Shown piece after piece: positions 10,580-23,399 of a stretch of 64,000 bases of DNA (position 1 is its first letter; each line of letters opens with the position of its first letter). Below the pieces are notes generated by a model. That model worked only from the letters and a program-made list of their open reading frames with translations, had not been told where the DNA came from and did no database searches. The stretch comes from Hydrangea macrophylla (lineage: Eukaryota > Streptophyta > Magnoliopsida > Cornales > Hydrangeaceae): assembly GCA_033977485.1 (NCBI GenBank), contig CM066989.1, positions 31,969,095 to 32,033,094 on the forward strand, in the 5' to 3' direction. The translations under genes were made by a program, and so were the position numbers.

Positions 10580-10590
10580 CTCTGATACCA
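10580..10590 (-). other. primer-binding site of gypsy A
   Basis: On the minus strand this reads TGGTATCAGAG, complementary to the 3' end of plant initiator Met tRNA. It lies five bases inside the LTR edge at 10596. It fixes the element's orientation as minus. Confidence 0.85.
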
Positions 10591-10595
10591 ATAAA

Positions 10596-12725
10596 TGTCA
10601 CGACCCATCAAACTATCGCGCAGGAATGAGACACGTGGCACGCCACCAAGGCTTATCCAGTTCCATTAAAGTAATACCGCAGCGGAAAACATAAGTAAAA
10701 TCCATTAAAAATCAGAGTTATAAAAAGTTTCGTTCAAAGGAATCCAGTCCAAAAGAAACAGTTTTGAAAACAGAGGTTCAGTCGACTGTAATAGGGTTCA
10801 GTCGACTGAGGCCTTCAACTTTCAGTCGACTGAATTCCTTCCAGTCGACTGTGCCTGGCAGAACCAAAATCCACATTTTCGTAAAGGGGGTCCAGTCGAC
10901 TGATCTGGGGACCCAGTCGACTGGTTTTAGCATTATTGAAAGCAGTAGCCAAAAATCAACAGTGTTCAGTCGACTGAACAAGGGCACAGTTGACTGCTTC
11001 TCTTACTATTCACTTTCAGTGTCTCAACCCCACGAGCTCCAGTCGACTGACCTAGGGTCCAGTCGACTGACCTAGGGTCCAGTCGACTGCTCCCTTGCTG
11101 GGCAGCCCTGCTGTGAAAATTAACGATTCATGCTCCCACACCAACAACAATCACAAATATAACTGAATTACAACATTTAAAACATAACTTACAAACGTTC
11201 AATTACAGGATTACAATACTACATGACTAATCCATGATTCGATTACAACGTTTTACAATTCCCAGTTCCTTAATACAAGTTTAGGATTAGAATAAAAACA
11301 TATACAATCGTGGTCTCCCGGTGTTCCTCGACCTCACTCATCATGCTTCTTCTTTCCATGCTTCTTATCACCTGCAATGGAGTAAATCTCCACTGCTAAA
11401 CTATATGCTGAGTGCACAATTCTAAATGTATGCTTATATGACAATTCATGGTTTAAGCATCTAAAACACATAGAAAATAGTCTCTAGGGTGAGTGGTACG
11501 CATTCATCCGGTCGATGCCATGGAAGGCACACCTCTCCCATGCATCTCGTACACTGGTTGGGCCTTCTTCCATACTAGGTACCATGTCCTGGTTGGGCCC
11601 ACCTCCATACCAGACACAACCACAATTAAATTTCTCAAACATCTAATCCTCAAGGTTCGAGGAGCTTACAACCCCGGATGAATTTGCACCAAACCACCCT
11701 TTGACCCAAGTAGACACATAACATGCTCATATAAACACTTATACGTGCTTTTCATATAATTTCACGTGCATAATTAACGGGCCTAATTAATACATGAATT
11801 TTGCCCGGATCCGAAAATATCAAAACTGATATTCAAAATATGAAAATCCATATGTTTCATAGATCTAGAATTCATACCTCGTACGATTCTCTTCAAACTT
11901 TGAAGGATCGTCAAGGGGGCTAAATAAACGTCGGATTTCAAATTTGAGACGATTCCTACAAGTTTTACTGGATTTTCCCCAAAAGTCTAGAAATTAGATT
12001 TTTATAAAAGTTTGCCAAACATGGCCTAAGTAGTATCAAAACGTAGGTCTTACCTTCACGAGTTCAAATCTTGAATTTGGTGAAATTCTGACGGACGAAC
12101 GGTCGCCGTTTGTCGTCGGAAAGGCCGTTGGATCAAAATCCCCTTTCTCTCTCCTCTCTCAAGATATTTTACAACTTTTCAAGACATGAAATCTCATCCT
12201 CACTATATATAGAAAAACTTCTCAGGAATTACGTTTACCTCCCCACGAGTTCTCAAAACTTCTAATTAACTCCCGAAACTTCACACATGTCCATTTTATG
12301 CCTTTACGAGTGAAAATTGTAAATTTCGAAAGTTTCCGACTAAGTCTCGTTTGGGTCCAAAATAACATCCAAAAACTAAATTCTGTGGAATCTCTACACA
12401 ACCTACCTTTTTATTTAACGTGTCACTCACGTTCTCACCACAATTCTCAAAATACTATACAACAGTATCAAAATTACCAGAATTTACTCTACACAGGTAA
12501 ATTTACTATTCATGTAATGCCAGAAAAGTTAAATAACCTTTAAATCACATAAATACCATTTAACCGTGCCCTTGAAAAATGGACTATCATGTTCCCGTGT
12601 ACTCACTGACACTTTACCGTTGACCACAGTTAACCACTTATCCTTATTCATCATATATCAATGATAATTCATAAAATTTCATATCATGCATTATAAAACT
12701 GGGAAATTCTGGAACAGGCATGACA
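10596..12725 (-). repeat. 5' LTR of gypsy A (2.13 kb)
   Basis: Bounded by TGTCACGACC on the left and GGCATGACA on the right, so it runs TG...CA on both strands. It is next to the primer site. A minus-strand TATA-like TATATATAG lies near 12203. A dense cluster of CAGTCGACTG palindromes occupies 10779-11090. The right edge abuts copia-2 LTR sequence exactly at the terminal CA, so this element probably inserted into copia-2. A fragment of the same LTR family is at 56245-56854. Confidence 0.85.
10779..11090. repeat. cluster of ten CAGTCGACTG palindromes
   Basis: Ten perfect copies plus one variant (CAGTTGACTG) occur in about 310 bp, irregularly spaced, including two copies in an exact short tandem with GACCTAGGGTC. 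The cluster lies in the 3' part of the gypsy A LTR, downstream of its TATA-like box. Function unknown. Confidence 0.85.
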
Positions 12726-14082
12726 CTAGCGATCTTCACCCCTATGTCTCTTGAATGATCATGGAGGCTAGGGTTTGGTGGAAAGCCTTCTAGGAGAAAG
12801 CTAGGAGTCTAGGGAATCTTAGAAATAGATCTAGGGCATTTAGAATGTGAAAATACGCAGTCCCTCCATTCTGCCCACAGCCCCTCTATTTATAAGCTTC
12901 TTAAACCGACCTACTAGAACCTGGTTAGTGCCCACAAACTAGTTCCTCAGTAACTGGTTAGTGAGCAGTAACCGGTTTCCCGGAAACCAGTTTTTCCCGC
13001 TAACCAATTAGTGGGTTCCAGTAATCGGTTAGTCCAACAAATTGGTTACACACTAACTGGTTAGTCCCACAAACCGATTAGTGGTTCCCATTTTCCTTTT
13101 TTCTCCTTTGCATCCAAACATTCTTTTAAGCTAAGAGTGGGACCTCTAGGTTCTTAATTACTGGCTCCGATTAACTATTAATTCCATCTAGTTAAACTTT
13201 TAACTTAGGAATAATGATCTATCAATTATCATTAACTCCACTATATAATGATAACTGCACTCCAGTGCATAAGAATAAAACCACACTTATATACCGATTC
13301 CTAGCCTTGTATAATATGATACTAGTGTCCCTCTACCTTTCCAGTATTCATATTTATCATTGGGATGTGTGAATAACAGTACTGTCTACCCAATAGATAA
13401 ATACATCTTATATTTCTCGAGTATTAGTCACCACTCATAAATTACCAAACATGTTCATAACAACTTGTTAACATGGCTATGCAGCTCTCAGTAATCAACC
13501 AGTGACATTCTCAAGGGAATACTTACTCCGTTGTAGAGAAGTATTCTTTACAAGAGGGTAGATTTCATCTTGACAATATATGTTCCCAATACCATAAACT
13601 TGATCACCCAAGATACCTAGGTGTTGATCTTGAAGACCTCACTGATTGGTAACTCAAAGTAACCAAGCATACAATTTGTGTCCAGTACTATCTCAGGATT
13701 AAGGATATGTATCTTATACAAGTTTGAGTTCCTATTAACTATGACAAATTTTATTGTTAATAGGTATTACTCATAGTCCGTCAATGCAACTCATGCACTA
13801 GCATATTAACTGTGAATGAGATTAATCACTCTATCATATAGAAGTTAATCATGCTACAGTGTATACCTGATAAGTTATCCCGTCTTATCATCCACTACGA
13901 CTTATTTGAAACAACAAGGAATAGTAATTCATATCTCCCATGTGTAATCCAATACACATATGAATTACATACAATGATGTTTAAGGATAACAGCCTTACC
14001 ATTCATCTCATGAACTGACATACATAAATGTATTATGATTTTCCACAATCAAACTAACTAGTTTGAGGGCACAATCCCAACA
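12726..14082 (-). repeat. 3' LTR of copia-2 (truncated)
   Basis: Ends at 14082 in the inverse of TGTTGGGATTGTGCCCTC, next to the polypurine tract. It matches 19873-21044 of the other LTR closely, including GCGATCTTCAC and TTGAATGATCATGGAGGC. A minus-strand TATA box is at 12886-12895, and the ACCGGTT-type motif cluster runs 12900-13085 just upstream of it. Confidence 0.88.
12900..13085 (-). promoter_or_regulatory. ACCGGTT-type palindrome cluster next to the copia-2 TATA box
   Basis: About ten degenerate copies of AACCGGTT (for example CAGTAACCGGTTTCCC and CAAACCGATTAG) alternate with spacers such as AGTCCCACAAA. They lie directly upstream, on the minus strand, of TATAAATAG. The partner LTR has the same at 20052-20205. 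Promoter function is inference. Confidence 0.55.
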
Positions 14083-14100
14083 ATCTCCCACTTGCACTCA
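14083..14100 (-). other. polypurine tract of copia-2
   Basis: On the minus strand this reads TGAGTGCAAGTGGGAGAT directly ahead of the LTR start TGTTGG. It is near-identical to the tract of copia-1 at 3382. Confidence 0.85.
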
Positions 14101-16640
14101 CAACTATTTAGCGTTACTTCTAACAACAAATACTGTCTATGTGACTTATCGAAAATCCTTAGCCAGTAAGGTTTTGTAAAGGGATCTTCCTGATCATCAG
14201 TTGACTCGATCTATAGTACTCTTAACATCTTCATGTTGTACTATGTCCCCCAACAAAAGACGTCACCAGACATAACCTGATTTTGATTCTCAAAATCCAA
14301 ATCTGATTAGAAAATTAGAATTCAACATAGCTAATTCAAACTTAGTCCAAAACACCATAGCCCAACATATACCCAATAGTTCTTCTCAAGCCCTTGAGAA
14401 TATGCTCTATGGTTGTCCATCAAACCAAACATAGTTTGAACCAATATCATTCAAACAACCCTAACAGTATTACAAATATCCAGTACCTAATATCGCATAC
14501 ATAAGGCTACCCATAGTGAAAGCATATGGCATACCTACCATGCGACCTCTCTCACCTTGCGTCTTAAGACACTAGTCCTGAGAGAATATCAGGACAAGTC
14601 CAAAAAGGGTAAGAACCTTTTCTAGAAATTCCTTACGTCAAAAATAGTCAGCAACTTACCAATATTAGAAGTCTGAAATAATCTCATTATCTTCAACTTT
14701 ACGATCACGAATGAGCACAATTCATAGAATATAGCTCGCCTCTCCTAGATCACAAATATCAAGTATACTGCATAACTTGACCTCCACTATTGATAACACA
14801 CCTTTATCATTCTTAATGATAAGGATATCATCAACACTTAGAAACTATAATTACCACCACGTTTCCTTTACAAGAAACACCATGTAAACACAAGATACAT
14901 CCTTAGTTTAGACGAATCTAAAATATTTTGACTACTAGGTCAAAACCAGATGTTCTTATCTCTGTATGTTTGCTTAAGTCAACTGACTTATGCAACTCAC
15001 ATACCACAACTTCCTCACCATTAACCACGAAACTATCAGGTTACTGCATGCAGATGTCCACGTCAAAATTATCTTTTACAAAAGTTATCTTGACATCTAT
15101 CTACATAATCTCAAAATTGAGATTTACAGCAATAGAGAAGAGGATTCTAATGGAATCAAGCATAACTATAATAGCTTTGCTTTACCTTATGATATCATCC
15201 TCTTTTCTTTTTGTAGATACTTATATACCCCATAGGCAAAAGTATTTACTAAATACCCGGACATGATTGGAGTACAAACTCTCCAACTTCAACATTCATG
15301 GTTCAATGCTCTGAATCTCCATCAGACATTGCCCATTTATAATTAGAAAGATCAGATTCGAAGGATCAGATTCAAAGAGTCTACCAGCTTAGCTAACAAT
15401 CCTCCCACTACGATGAGGTACCGGTGCAGGAATAGATAAAGGCATAGTAAATTCTAGTTTGAATAATTTATAAATTGCTTTGAGAGACTAATACCTTTAT
15501 TCCTTCTTTCTCAAGAATTATCTTCCTCTTTGGATACCCTACAAAAGTATCATACTTTCAATCTTAATTCCAAACCACTCTTTCCCTTGCGCACGAATGC
15601 CAGACAACGTTATCTAGAGTTTCCGTGAAACAGGATTTGCATCCTTTCCACAACTTCACAGCTGTCTATAGGAAATATTTGCTTCGAATAAGATTAAGTC
15701 TATACATTGTAGTTTCTAAAGAGAAATATCAAAAGTGGCAGTAACTCCAAATAACTCATCTCATGACCCAGTCATATCTAAAAGAAAACCAGTTCCTTCT
15801 TTCTGCTACACCATTCTGCGAATTCACACTTGGTGCAGATAGAGAAAGAAACTTATTCTTGTCTCATATGGATAATAAACTCATTAGATAGATACTCACC
15901 ATTTTGATCGAATCAAAAGGTAATATATTCCTTACCAACAGCTCCATATTCCAAAATTCTTTGAATTTTTCCAAAGTATTGAGGATTACGGTGCAATAGA
16001 TAAATCTATATCAATATCTGAAATAGTCACAACTATTTCCAACGCTAATGTTTATTGATCCACATATGTTAGTATACCCTAATTCTAATAAGTCTTTGGC
16101 TATGTGATCTTTTAATGAATAGATCTCATGATTATATTACCCTCTAAATAGGATTGACAGATAGGCAGTGATTTCTACAATCAAATGAGTTTAGGATCTC
16201 ATCCTTCACACCCTATCTATCCTATTTAGATTAATATAATCTAACATGCCAATGGCTTATAGGATTAGTTTGAAGGTCATATCTTTTAGATGACAAAACA
16301 CCAGTGAGCTATTAAAAATACTATGTTAGATAATTTATGAGAAACCGGAATAAACAATAATTTACTTGCTTGACAAGTTATCAGACATACTAAAAGAACA
16401 ACTTCTTTTATCAACCATTTCAATACCACAATCAAAGGAATAATCGTTATTTACTAATTCAAAACTAAAGTCAAACCAGATGACTTCAAAGTTTTATCAC
16501 AAATAAAATTGTTAATCTAATCGCAACTCTTGCATCAGATCCTAAGCAATCAATATCCTCTAATCATTGCATTATCTGTTTTATCTGAGCGCCTGCAACA
16601 ATTACAAATTTGATCAGAAACTCCAGAATCAATGCATCAA
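14101..16640 (-). pseudogene. copia-2 pol, heavily decayed
   Basis: No frame stays open for more than about 110 codons, but pol landmarks survive on the minus strand. The clearest is an integrase-like CAGAATGGTGTAGCAGAAAG, encoding QNGVAER, near 15775-15830. A VDD-like RT signature may sit near 14830. Protease and RNase H are not recognisable with confidence. The order on the minus strand (gag, integrase, RT) fits copia. The region between landmarks is best read as rotted coding sequence. Confidence 0.6.
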
Positions 16641-17608
16641 GTATTTGAAGTATCTATTTGATAACTTACTTCAATTACTAGTGATTTTATCATACCTTGC
16701 ATTTTAGCAGCGAAGTATTCGAAACAGTTTCTTTTCCAATGCCTATTCATGCCGCAATGGAAACACTTTCCTTTTGGCTTAGCATCAGCCTTTCCTTTTC
16801 CTTTTCTTGCTTTCTTACCAATGGTTGGTTCAGGCTCACCCATCTCAAAGCCTTGCTTCCTCTTCTTCAAACTTATGCCCTCAGGTTTAGTTTCAGAAGA
16901 TGAAGCCTTTTCAATGTTCCTAACATTTGACTCCAATTTGACTATCTCCTCCATTGCTTCTAGAGAGCTCATCAATTCACTCGTTGAAAAAAAAAAATAT
17001 TTTATTCAATTTGAAATTTTATTTGAATTAAGTGAATGATGTAGGCAACGAATACAAGATCATGTCAACTTGAGTCTCACTATCAATATCGGCACCCAGA
17101 ACTTCCAACACTTTAAATAAGTGATCATTTTAAAAACATGCTCTCTAACTGAAGTTCCTTTCGATATTTTGGTGTCCATGACTAGTTGTAAGGCTCTCAA
17201 CCTTGCAGTTCGGCTCAGTTCTCCAAACATTTCTTTGAGGTTCAACATAATGGCACCAGCAGTAATAAAAGTTTAATGTTGCTGCTTCAACATATCAGAC
17301 ATAGAGTCCAATATGTACCAGCGAGCCTTCCCATCATCTTTTAACCACCGCCAATATTGATTAGCAAAGACTGTTGGGGTGTCGCCGTCTGGAGGTGGCA
17401 GACAGGGAATGGTAAGAACATACTTATATCCCTTAGCAGTTAATAATTCATTCAAGTCAGGCAACCATTCAACATAATTATTTCCAATTAGCTTATTCTT
17501 AAACAAAGTTGTAGCAAGTGGACTAGACATCATGAAATCTGAAATGTAAAACACATACAGCGAAATCAATAATTGAAAATCATAAACGTGACAATTTAAA
17601 TGATACAT
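16637..17608 (-). pseudogene. copia-2 gag in three broken pieces
   Basis: On the minus strand three open pieces (17608-17273, 17248-17060, 16975-16637) give a copia gag. The first has SPLATTLFKNKLIGNNYVEW, GYKYVL and ARWYILDSM; the second has MLNLKEMFGELSRTARL and TSVREHVFKM. The third has a lysine-rich region and the CCHC knuckle CFHCGMNRHWKRNC, followed by the protease-side motif CIDSG. Stops and a frame change separate the pieces, so no complete capsid protein is encoded. Confidence 0.85.
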
Positions 17609-19478
17609 TGGAATTCCCTAAACCAAAACATTAAACGTCTTCAGAATATCAAACCATGAAATTAAGCCTCCGAGGGGAGATCATAACCCCATAGCTTGAT
17701 TGGGAAAAACCCATCATGACTCTCCGCTATGCAAACTCTTGCAAAATAATCTATGACTCTTGAATCTTTAGTCTCTAATTCATTTCAATAAAACTTCGAG
17801 GAAAGACTCTTATTCAAATTATTAGTCTAGTGTGTACCATCACATAGAACTTAATGACAACCGTCTCAAGTAGTGCCTCCGAGGGGAGGTCACACTCTAT
17901 AACGTCTCACTAATTCTATCCTTTGGAAATTCATATCTAGTAACCAGTGACTATAATACTGTCCGAAGGGAGTGATCACAGATAAATCTGTGACTTGCAG
18001 TATTCTATCCACCTTACAATGAACCGGTTTGATGGAAGACAGTGGGGTCATATCAAATATAAGTCTCTCTCCCACTAGAATTTTTATAATAGTTTATCCC
18101 TTTGTAAACAATTCAAAATACCCTCCGAAGGGAACAATCACAAACAAATTTGTGACACAGAGTAATTTTCATCTTACAAATTACTAATGGGAATTTTTAA
18201 TTTGAAACCATAGTTTATACATTTCCATAAATATCTTATATTTATTAATGTGTCAAAATGCCTTTTCTTTATCCATGATAATACTGGTAAACATTTTTAT
18301 CCATTTTTATCATTTAAAGAAAACTAACTTTGACAGACCAGTGGTTTTGCTCATGCATCAAAATATATCAAACATATATAAAACATGCATAAGCAGTTAT
18401 CATGCAAGAGTTCAATAATAAACAAGCACAATAAATCAAGCCCTTCTCTCTCATGGCACTATCTTTATAGTTCCATCTCTTAGGCTTCAAGCTTCATGGT
18501 TTCATCTTCATGGCTCCAAGCTTCATGGTTCCATCTTCATGGCTCCATCTTGTGGCTCCGCCAAAATATACATTTACAAAATCCTATACCTCCGAAGAGG
18601 TGTACAAAGTATCTAGGAAAAGCAAATAACTAAATTGGCTAGGGAAACCATTATAGTTCTCCTTTGCATAGGACTGGAACTATAATGCCCTTTACAATGC
18701 CACAAACCAATACTAAATAAAATTTAAACAATTTAAATAATATATCTAATTTTGCCATGAGAGATAAGGCTTCCTACTTAAGAGGTTAGTTGACATACAA
18801 TCACAACATATGACATACAACCATTCATTCAATCACACGTCCTATATCTAATATAGCATACAATTAATCACAACTTATGTATGTATAAACATTATGGAAT
18901 TACAAGCATACATGAATCAAATTCTCAGGTGATTTCATGATGATGCACATTGTCAAACAATATCTAGGGTTTTCTAGAAAATCGAATTCGTGCACTTAAA
19001 ACTAGGTTTCTACAAACCTATAAAATAATTTTTTTTTACTTTGTAAAAACAATTTCTATTTTAAAACAAATTTTAAAATATTTATATCAAGGAATCTGTC
19101 AAAAATAGATTCTGTTCCCAGTAACCGGTTTGTCCCACAAACTGGTTCCTGGATCCCAGTAACTGGTTTGTCCAACAAACCAATTTCTGGATCCATACCC
19201 AGTAATCGGTTTGTCCCACAAATCGGTTTCTGGTACCTGTCCAAATCAGATCTGAACAGCTCCAGGATTTTAGTTTTAATCAGCACGAAAACGTTTTCTA
19301 CAGCATCTAATCAGTCCAGAAACTGAGCAAATCTAAATTTAATAAAAACTTGACGATTTTAAAATCACTAAAAATCCTTTAGATTGAAAAAACAAATTTT
19401 CTTTTAAAAGATTTGAAAGAACTAAAACCCTAGTTCATCATGAATCCATAATCATATTACATGTAATTTAAACGAGAT
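17609..19478 (-). other. long untranslated leader of copia-2
   Basis: Non-coding stretch of about 1.9 kb between primer site and gag. It contains irregular repeats of CCTCCGAGGGGAG / CCGAAGGGA with GATCACA (17668-18150), a small tandem of CTTCATGGTTCCATCTTCATGG-like units (18470-18560), and at 19115-19240 the same ACCGGTT-type cluster found in this element's LTRs. Confidence 0.6.
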
Positions 19479-19491
19479 GGCTCTGATATCA
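19479..19491 (-). other. primer-binding site of copia-2
   Basis: On the minus strand TGATATCAGAGCC lies two bases from the LTR edge. It differs by one base from the usual initiator-Met-tRNA match TGGTATCAGAGC. Confidence 0.8.
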
Positions 19492-19493
19492 GT

Positions 19494-21044
19494 TGTTGGA
19501 AAAAATCGATTCCAGTGCGCAGCGGAAGGATAGATTCAGTACAAAAATTTAGATCTACTTCTCATTTATATTACACGTAATATATATATACATGCACATA
19601 TATATATAAACACACTTATATATATATAAACGGTTAGATATACCTTTGTGATTTGTTGAATCGTTTCGAGAACTCTTCTATGATTCTTGTGATGATTCAA
19701 TCCCGATCGCTTGATCCGACAAAGATGTGTTCGTCAGGAGGACTAAACGATCTCCAATTGACTTGAACTTTTGACAGCAGCTTTGTCTCGATGTCAGCTT
19801 CGTCGTGTCTAAAAATTAGCACCTTTCGATCAGTATTGAGTAGTCTGAAGATCTTTTAATGAGCATTGTCTGAGGCTAGCGATCTTCACTCTTATATCTC
19901 TTGAATGATCATGGAGGCTGGGGTTTGGTGGAAACCCTTCTAGGAGAAAGCTAGGAGGTCTAGGGAAGCTTAGAAATAGATCTAGGGCATTTAGAATATG
20001 AAAATACAAAACCCCTTAATTATGCCCGCATCCTCTCTTTTTATAAGCTTCTTAAACCGACCTACCAGAAATCGGTTAGTGACCAGTAACCGGTTTCCCA
20101 GAAATCAGTTTCTCCCACTAACCAATTAGTGGGTTCCCAATAACCGGTTAGTCCAACAAATCGGTTACTCACTAACTGATTAGTCCCACAAACCGGTTAG
20201 TGGTTCCCATTTTCCTTTTTTCTCCTTTGCATCCAAACATTCTTTCGAGCTAAGAGTGGGACCTCTAGGTTCTTAATTACTGGCTCCGATTAACTATTAA
20301 TTCCATCTAGTTAAACTCTTAACTAAGGAATAATAATCAATCAATTATATTAACTCCACTATATAAGGATAAATGCACTCCAGTGCATAAGAATAAAACC
20401 ACACTTATATTAGCGATTCCTTGCCTTATATAATATGAAACTAATGTCCTTCTACCTTTCTAGTATTCGTATTTATCATTGGGATGTGTGAATAATAGTA
20501 CTGTCTACCCAATAGATAAATACATCTTATATTCCCCGAGTATCAGTCACCACTCATACATTACCGAACATGTTCACAACGACTTGTTGACATGGCTTCG
20601 CAGCTCTCAGTAATCAACCAGTGACATTCTCAAGGGAATACTTACTCGGTTGTAAAGAACTACTCTTTACAAGAGGGTAGATTCCATCTTGACAATATAT
20701 GTTCCCAATACCATAAACTTGATCACCCAAGATACCTAGGTGTTGATCTTGAAGACCTCACTGATTGGTAACTCAAAGCAACCAAGCATATAGTTTGTGT
20801 CCATTACTATCTCAGGATTAAGGAAATGTATCTTATTCAAGTTTGAGTTCTTATTAACTATGACAAATTTTCTTGTTAATAGGTATAACTCATAGTTCAT
20901 CAATGCAACTCATGCACTAGCATATTAACTTAGAGTCAAACACTCTTGTGAATGACATTCATCACTCTATCATATAGAAGTTAATCATGCTACAGTGTAC
21001 ACCTGATAAGTTATACGGTCTTATCATCCACTATGACTTATTTG
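19494..21044 (-). repeat. 5' LTR of copia-2 (truncated)
   Basis: Begins TGTTGGAAAA beside the primer site and runs to 21044, where it stops abruptly at CTTATTTGAA. The partner LTR continues from the same point for about 170 bp more (13913-14082). The TATA box lies near 20036-20048 on the minus strand, with the ACCGGTT cluster upstream of it. Confidence 0.87.
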
Positions 21045-22949
21045 AAGGAATTAGAACTTTGGGAGAGCTTAACGTAAATTGAGGCATGAGTCATACATGC
21101 TTGGGCTTAAGAGAAGACACCTATTGTCTTCATTAATTAAAAAAAAGAAGATTTGCAAAAATTTAGGAGAGAGAGAAAGAAAGAGACTCCAAGAGAAAAT
21201 AGAAGACAAAGAGTCACCGACGTCCAATTCATACCGTGCCGTCGCCGTTCGTCGTCCAATTCGTGAACCGAAGAAGCATTCGGACTCGTGGAGGTGAGAA
21301 TTACGTTTTCATCGTCATATTTTGGTGGCTCGCTCTAATTAGTGACACGCGATTTACCGAAACCATGTAAGATTTACTCTGGAGTAGGATTTTGGGCAAG
21401 AGTTGTGAAGGAATTCATCTTTTCTAGCTTATTTGGGTAGAAATTGTATAAGGTGAGTTTTCTAACTAAAAGTGATTGTGGTTTAATGTGTTAAATGCTT
21501 CAACGATATATAGAATTGATAAATTCATGTTTGGAAGCTATGAACATGGTATATTGGGAATTTCATGTCAATCATGTAAAAGTTGCCATGCTCATGTTAT
21601 TATGTGATGATCAATGAATACTTTGGAAAATGATTCATTATTGGGAGTAATAAGGAAGGAGAAGGGGTAGAATTCGTTGAAAACAGAACCAAGGAATAGA
21701 AGTGACCACATGGCCATGGGAAGGTCTTCGAGTCTGAATGAATCATTGAACCGGTAGTTCAGCGATCACGAATATGAGTTAAGTGTTGAATGGTTGCATT
21801 GCACATGTTAAGAATTCAATCATGTTTAGATTACTCACTAAGCATAATGCTTAAGAAAACTGTTTTCCTTTTCTGTTGTGGTAAATAACAACCACCGCAG
21901 GTTCAGAGCAATACACAAAGAGGAAGTGACGTGCTTGGGAATGGGGGAGATTTGGGACATGTTTATATGTTCTCTTTAAACTTGTAGGATGGAGCAACTT
22001 ATGGTTCTAGAATCATTAGACTTGTTTGGTGGTGTGTGTAGACTTGTAATATGTTGTATCTTGCTATTTTATATCCTTAGACTCATGTTGTAATATTAGT
22101 AGTTGATGGATTTGGAACTTGCCTTATTAGTCTTATGTTTTCCTTATGTGAAAGCTATGGGTTGTATAAGTTGAGTGATTGGACTCTTTCCGGCAAGTTC
22201 GGATAGTGTCGCAAATGTTTTTGGACAAGTTTCATTTATGATCAAGATATTAGTTATAGCCTTGAGTTCATTTACAACAAGATTCTATGGAATGTTAGTT
22301 TTGACAAAAGTTGGATATCAAGCACTTGTTGATTCACTTGAGTTAGAATTTATGGGTTGTTCTGATCCAATCAAGGTTTTCATGGAGCTTTACATGTTTG
22401 GGTAATGTTTGGAAGTTTTTAGAAATGGTTTTGACATGTTTTCCTATGGTCCCAAGAAGTTTGATTTGAGTTTGGTATGTTTTGGACTTAAAAAACAAGA
22501 GTTTTTAGAAGCAAAAATCAACTTCTGCTAAGCTGGATCGATCCCCCTTTTGCCTTGGATCAATCCAGGCATTTTCGGGAAGTTTCTGCAAGTTTTTATC
22601 AAGTCGGATCGATTCGGGTTTATAGGGCGGATCGATTCGCATACAAATTTGCTGCACGTTGACTTTTACAGAAACGTGCATAACTCATTCTAGAAAACTC
22701 GGATTTGCGCACCGTTTTTTGCGTTGGAACCGGGACTCAAAGAGCTATCTTTTGATATAAAATTTGACCATATTTTATTTAAGACCATTTTTTCCTTGGG
22801 CTATTTTATCACAAGGTTCTTTTATATTGTTTAACTCATGTTTTTTTTCTTTGTAATTTACATGTTTCCTTGTTAATTAGTGTAATTGGGGAGCTTGTAG
22901 CATTGATACACATGTCGTAATCCGCTCGAGGCGGGTTGGGGTGTGGAAA
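21045..22949 (+). repeat. 5' LTR of gypsy B (left-truncated)
   Basis: Matches 26820-28675 from GGAATTAGAACTTTGGG onward with many substitutions and small indels. Short open frames such as 22175-22405 recur in the other LTR at 27969-28196, but only because the LTRs are copies. A GGATCGATCC-type cluster lies near 22540-22650. Confidence 0.85.
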
Positions 22950-22953
22950 TTTT

Positions 22954-22965
22954 TGGTATCAGAGC
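22954..22965 (+). other. primer-binding site of gypsy B
   Basis: TGGTATCAGAGC, a perfect match to the usual initiator-Met-tRNA primer site, just after the 5' LTR. Confidence 0.88.
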
Positions 22966-23399
22966 AATAGACTAGAGCCTTTAGGACGAGTGACATAAGC
23001 GACGCATAGTGTGCACATAACGACACATAGTTGCACGAATATGCATCCACGTTTATTTATCATGCTTACAAGTTATTTAGCATGTATAGCATGTTATTTA
23101 TAGTAACATGCATGGGAATGATCTAGTGGATGCCTGGCTTAATTGTCTACTAGTAATGGATTTTGGAAAAAGACAACAAACATCACCGTCTAGAGTAGAC
23201 CGAGTAGAATGAGTTGTTGAAATAATAGTAAGGGCGGTGGAGGTCAAAGTGTCATCGGTAGAGCAAGAACATGAAAACCCAAATTCCAAAGTAAGAACGG
23301 AACAACCGACCGCAGAGGAGTTTCCAACAGAGTTCCGGTAACATCAAGAAGGTAAGAGATCAAGGGAAAATGCAAGTAAAGGTCAAGATAAGTGTAAAA

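Larger units (their letters stand above)
12726..21044 (-). mobile_element. Ty1/copia retrotransposon copia-2, both LTRs truncated at outer ends
   Basis: Minus-strand element with 3' LTR (12726-14082), degenerate pol, gag with a CCHC knuckle, long leader, primer site and 5' LTR (19494-21044). The two LTRs align over most of their length. The left one lacks about 380 bp where gypsy A begins; the right one lacks about 170 bp where gypsy B begins. The full LTR would be about 1.72 kb. Coding is heavily decayed. Confidence 0.88.

Noticed and set aside
22175..22405. A 76-codon open frame repeated as 75 codons at 27969-28196
   Set aside because: Both lie at the same place in the two LTRs of gypsy B; the similarity comes from LTR duplication and there is no sign of coding selection.
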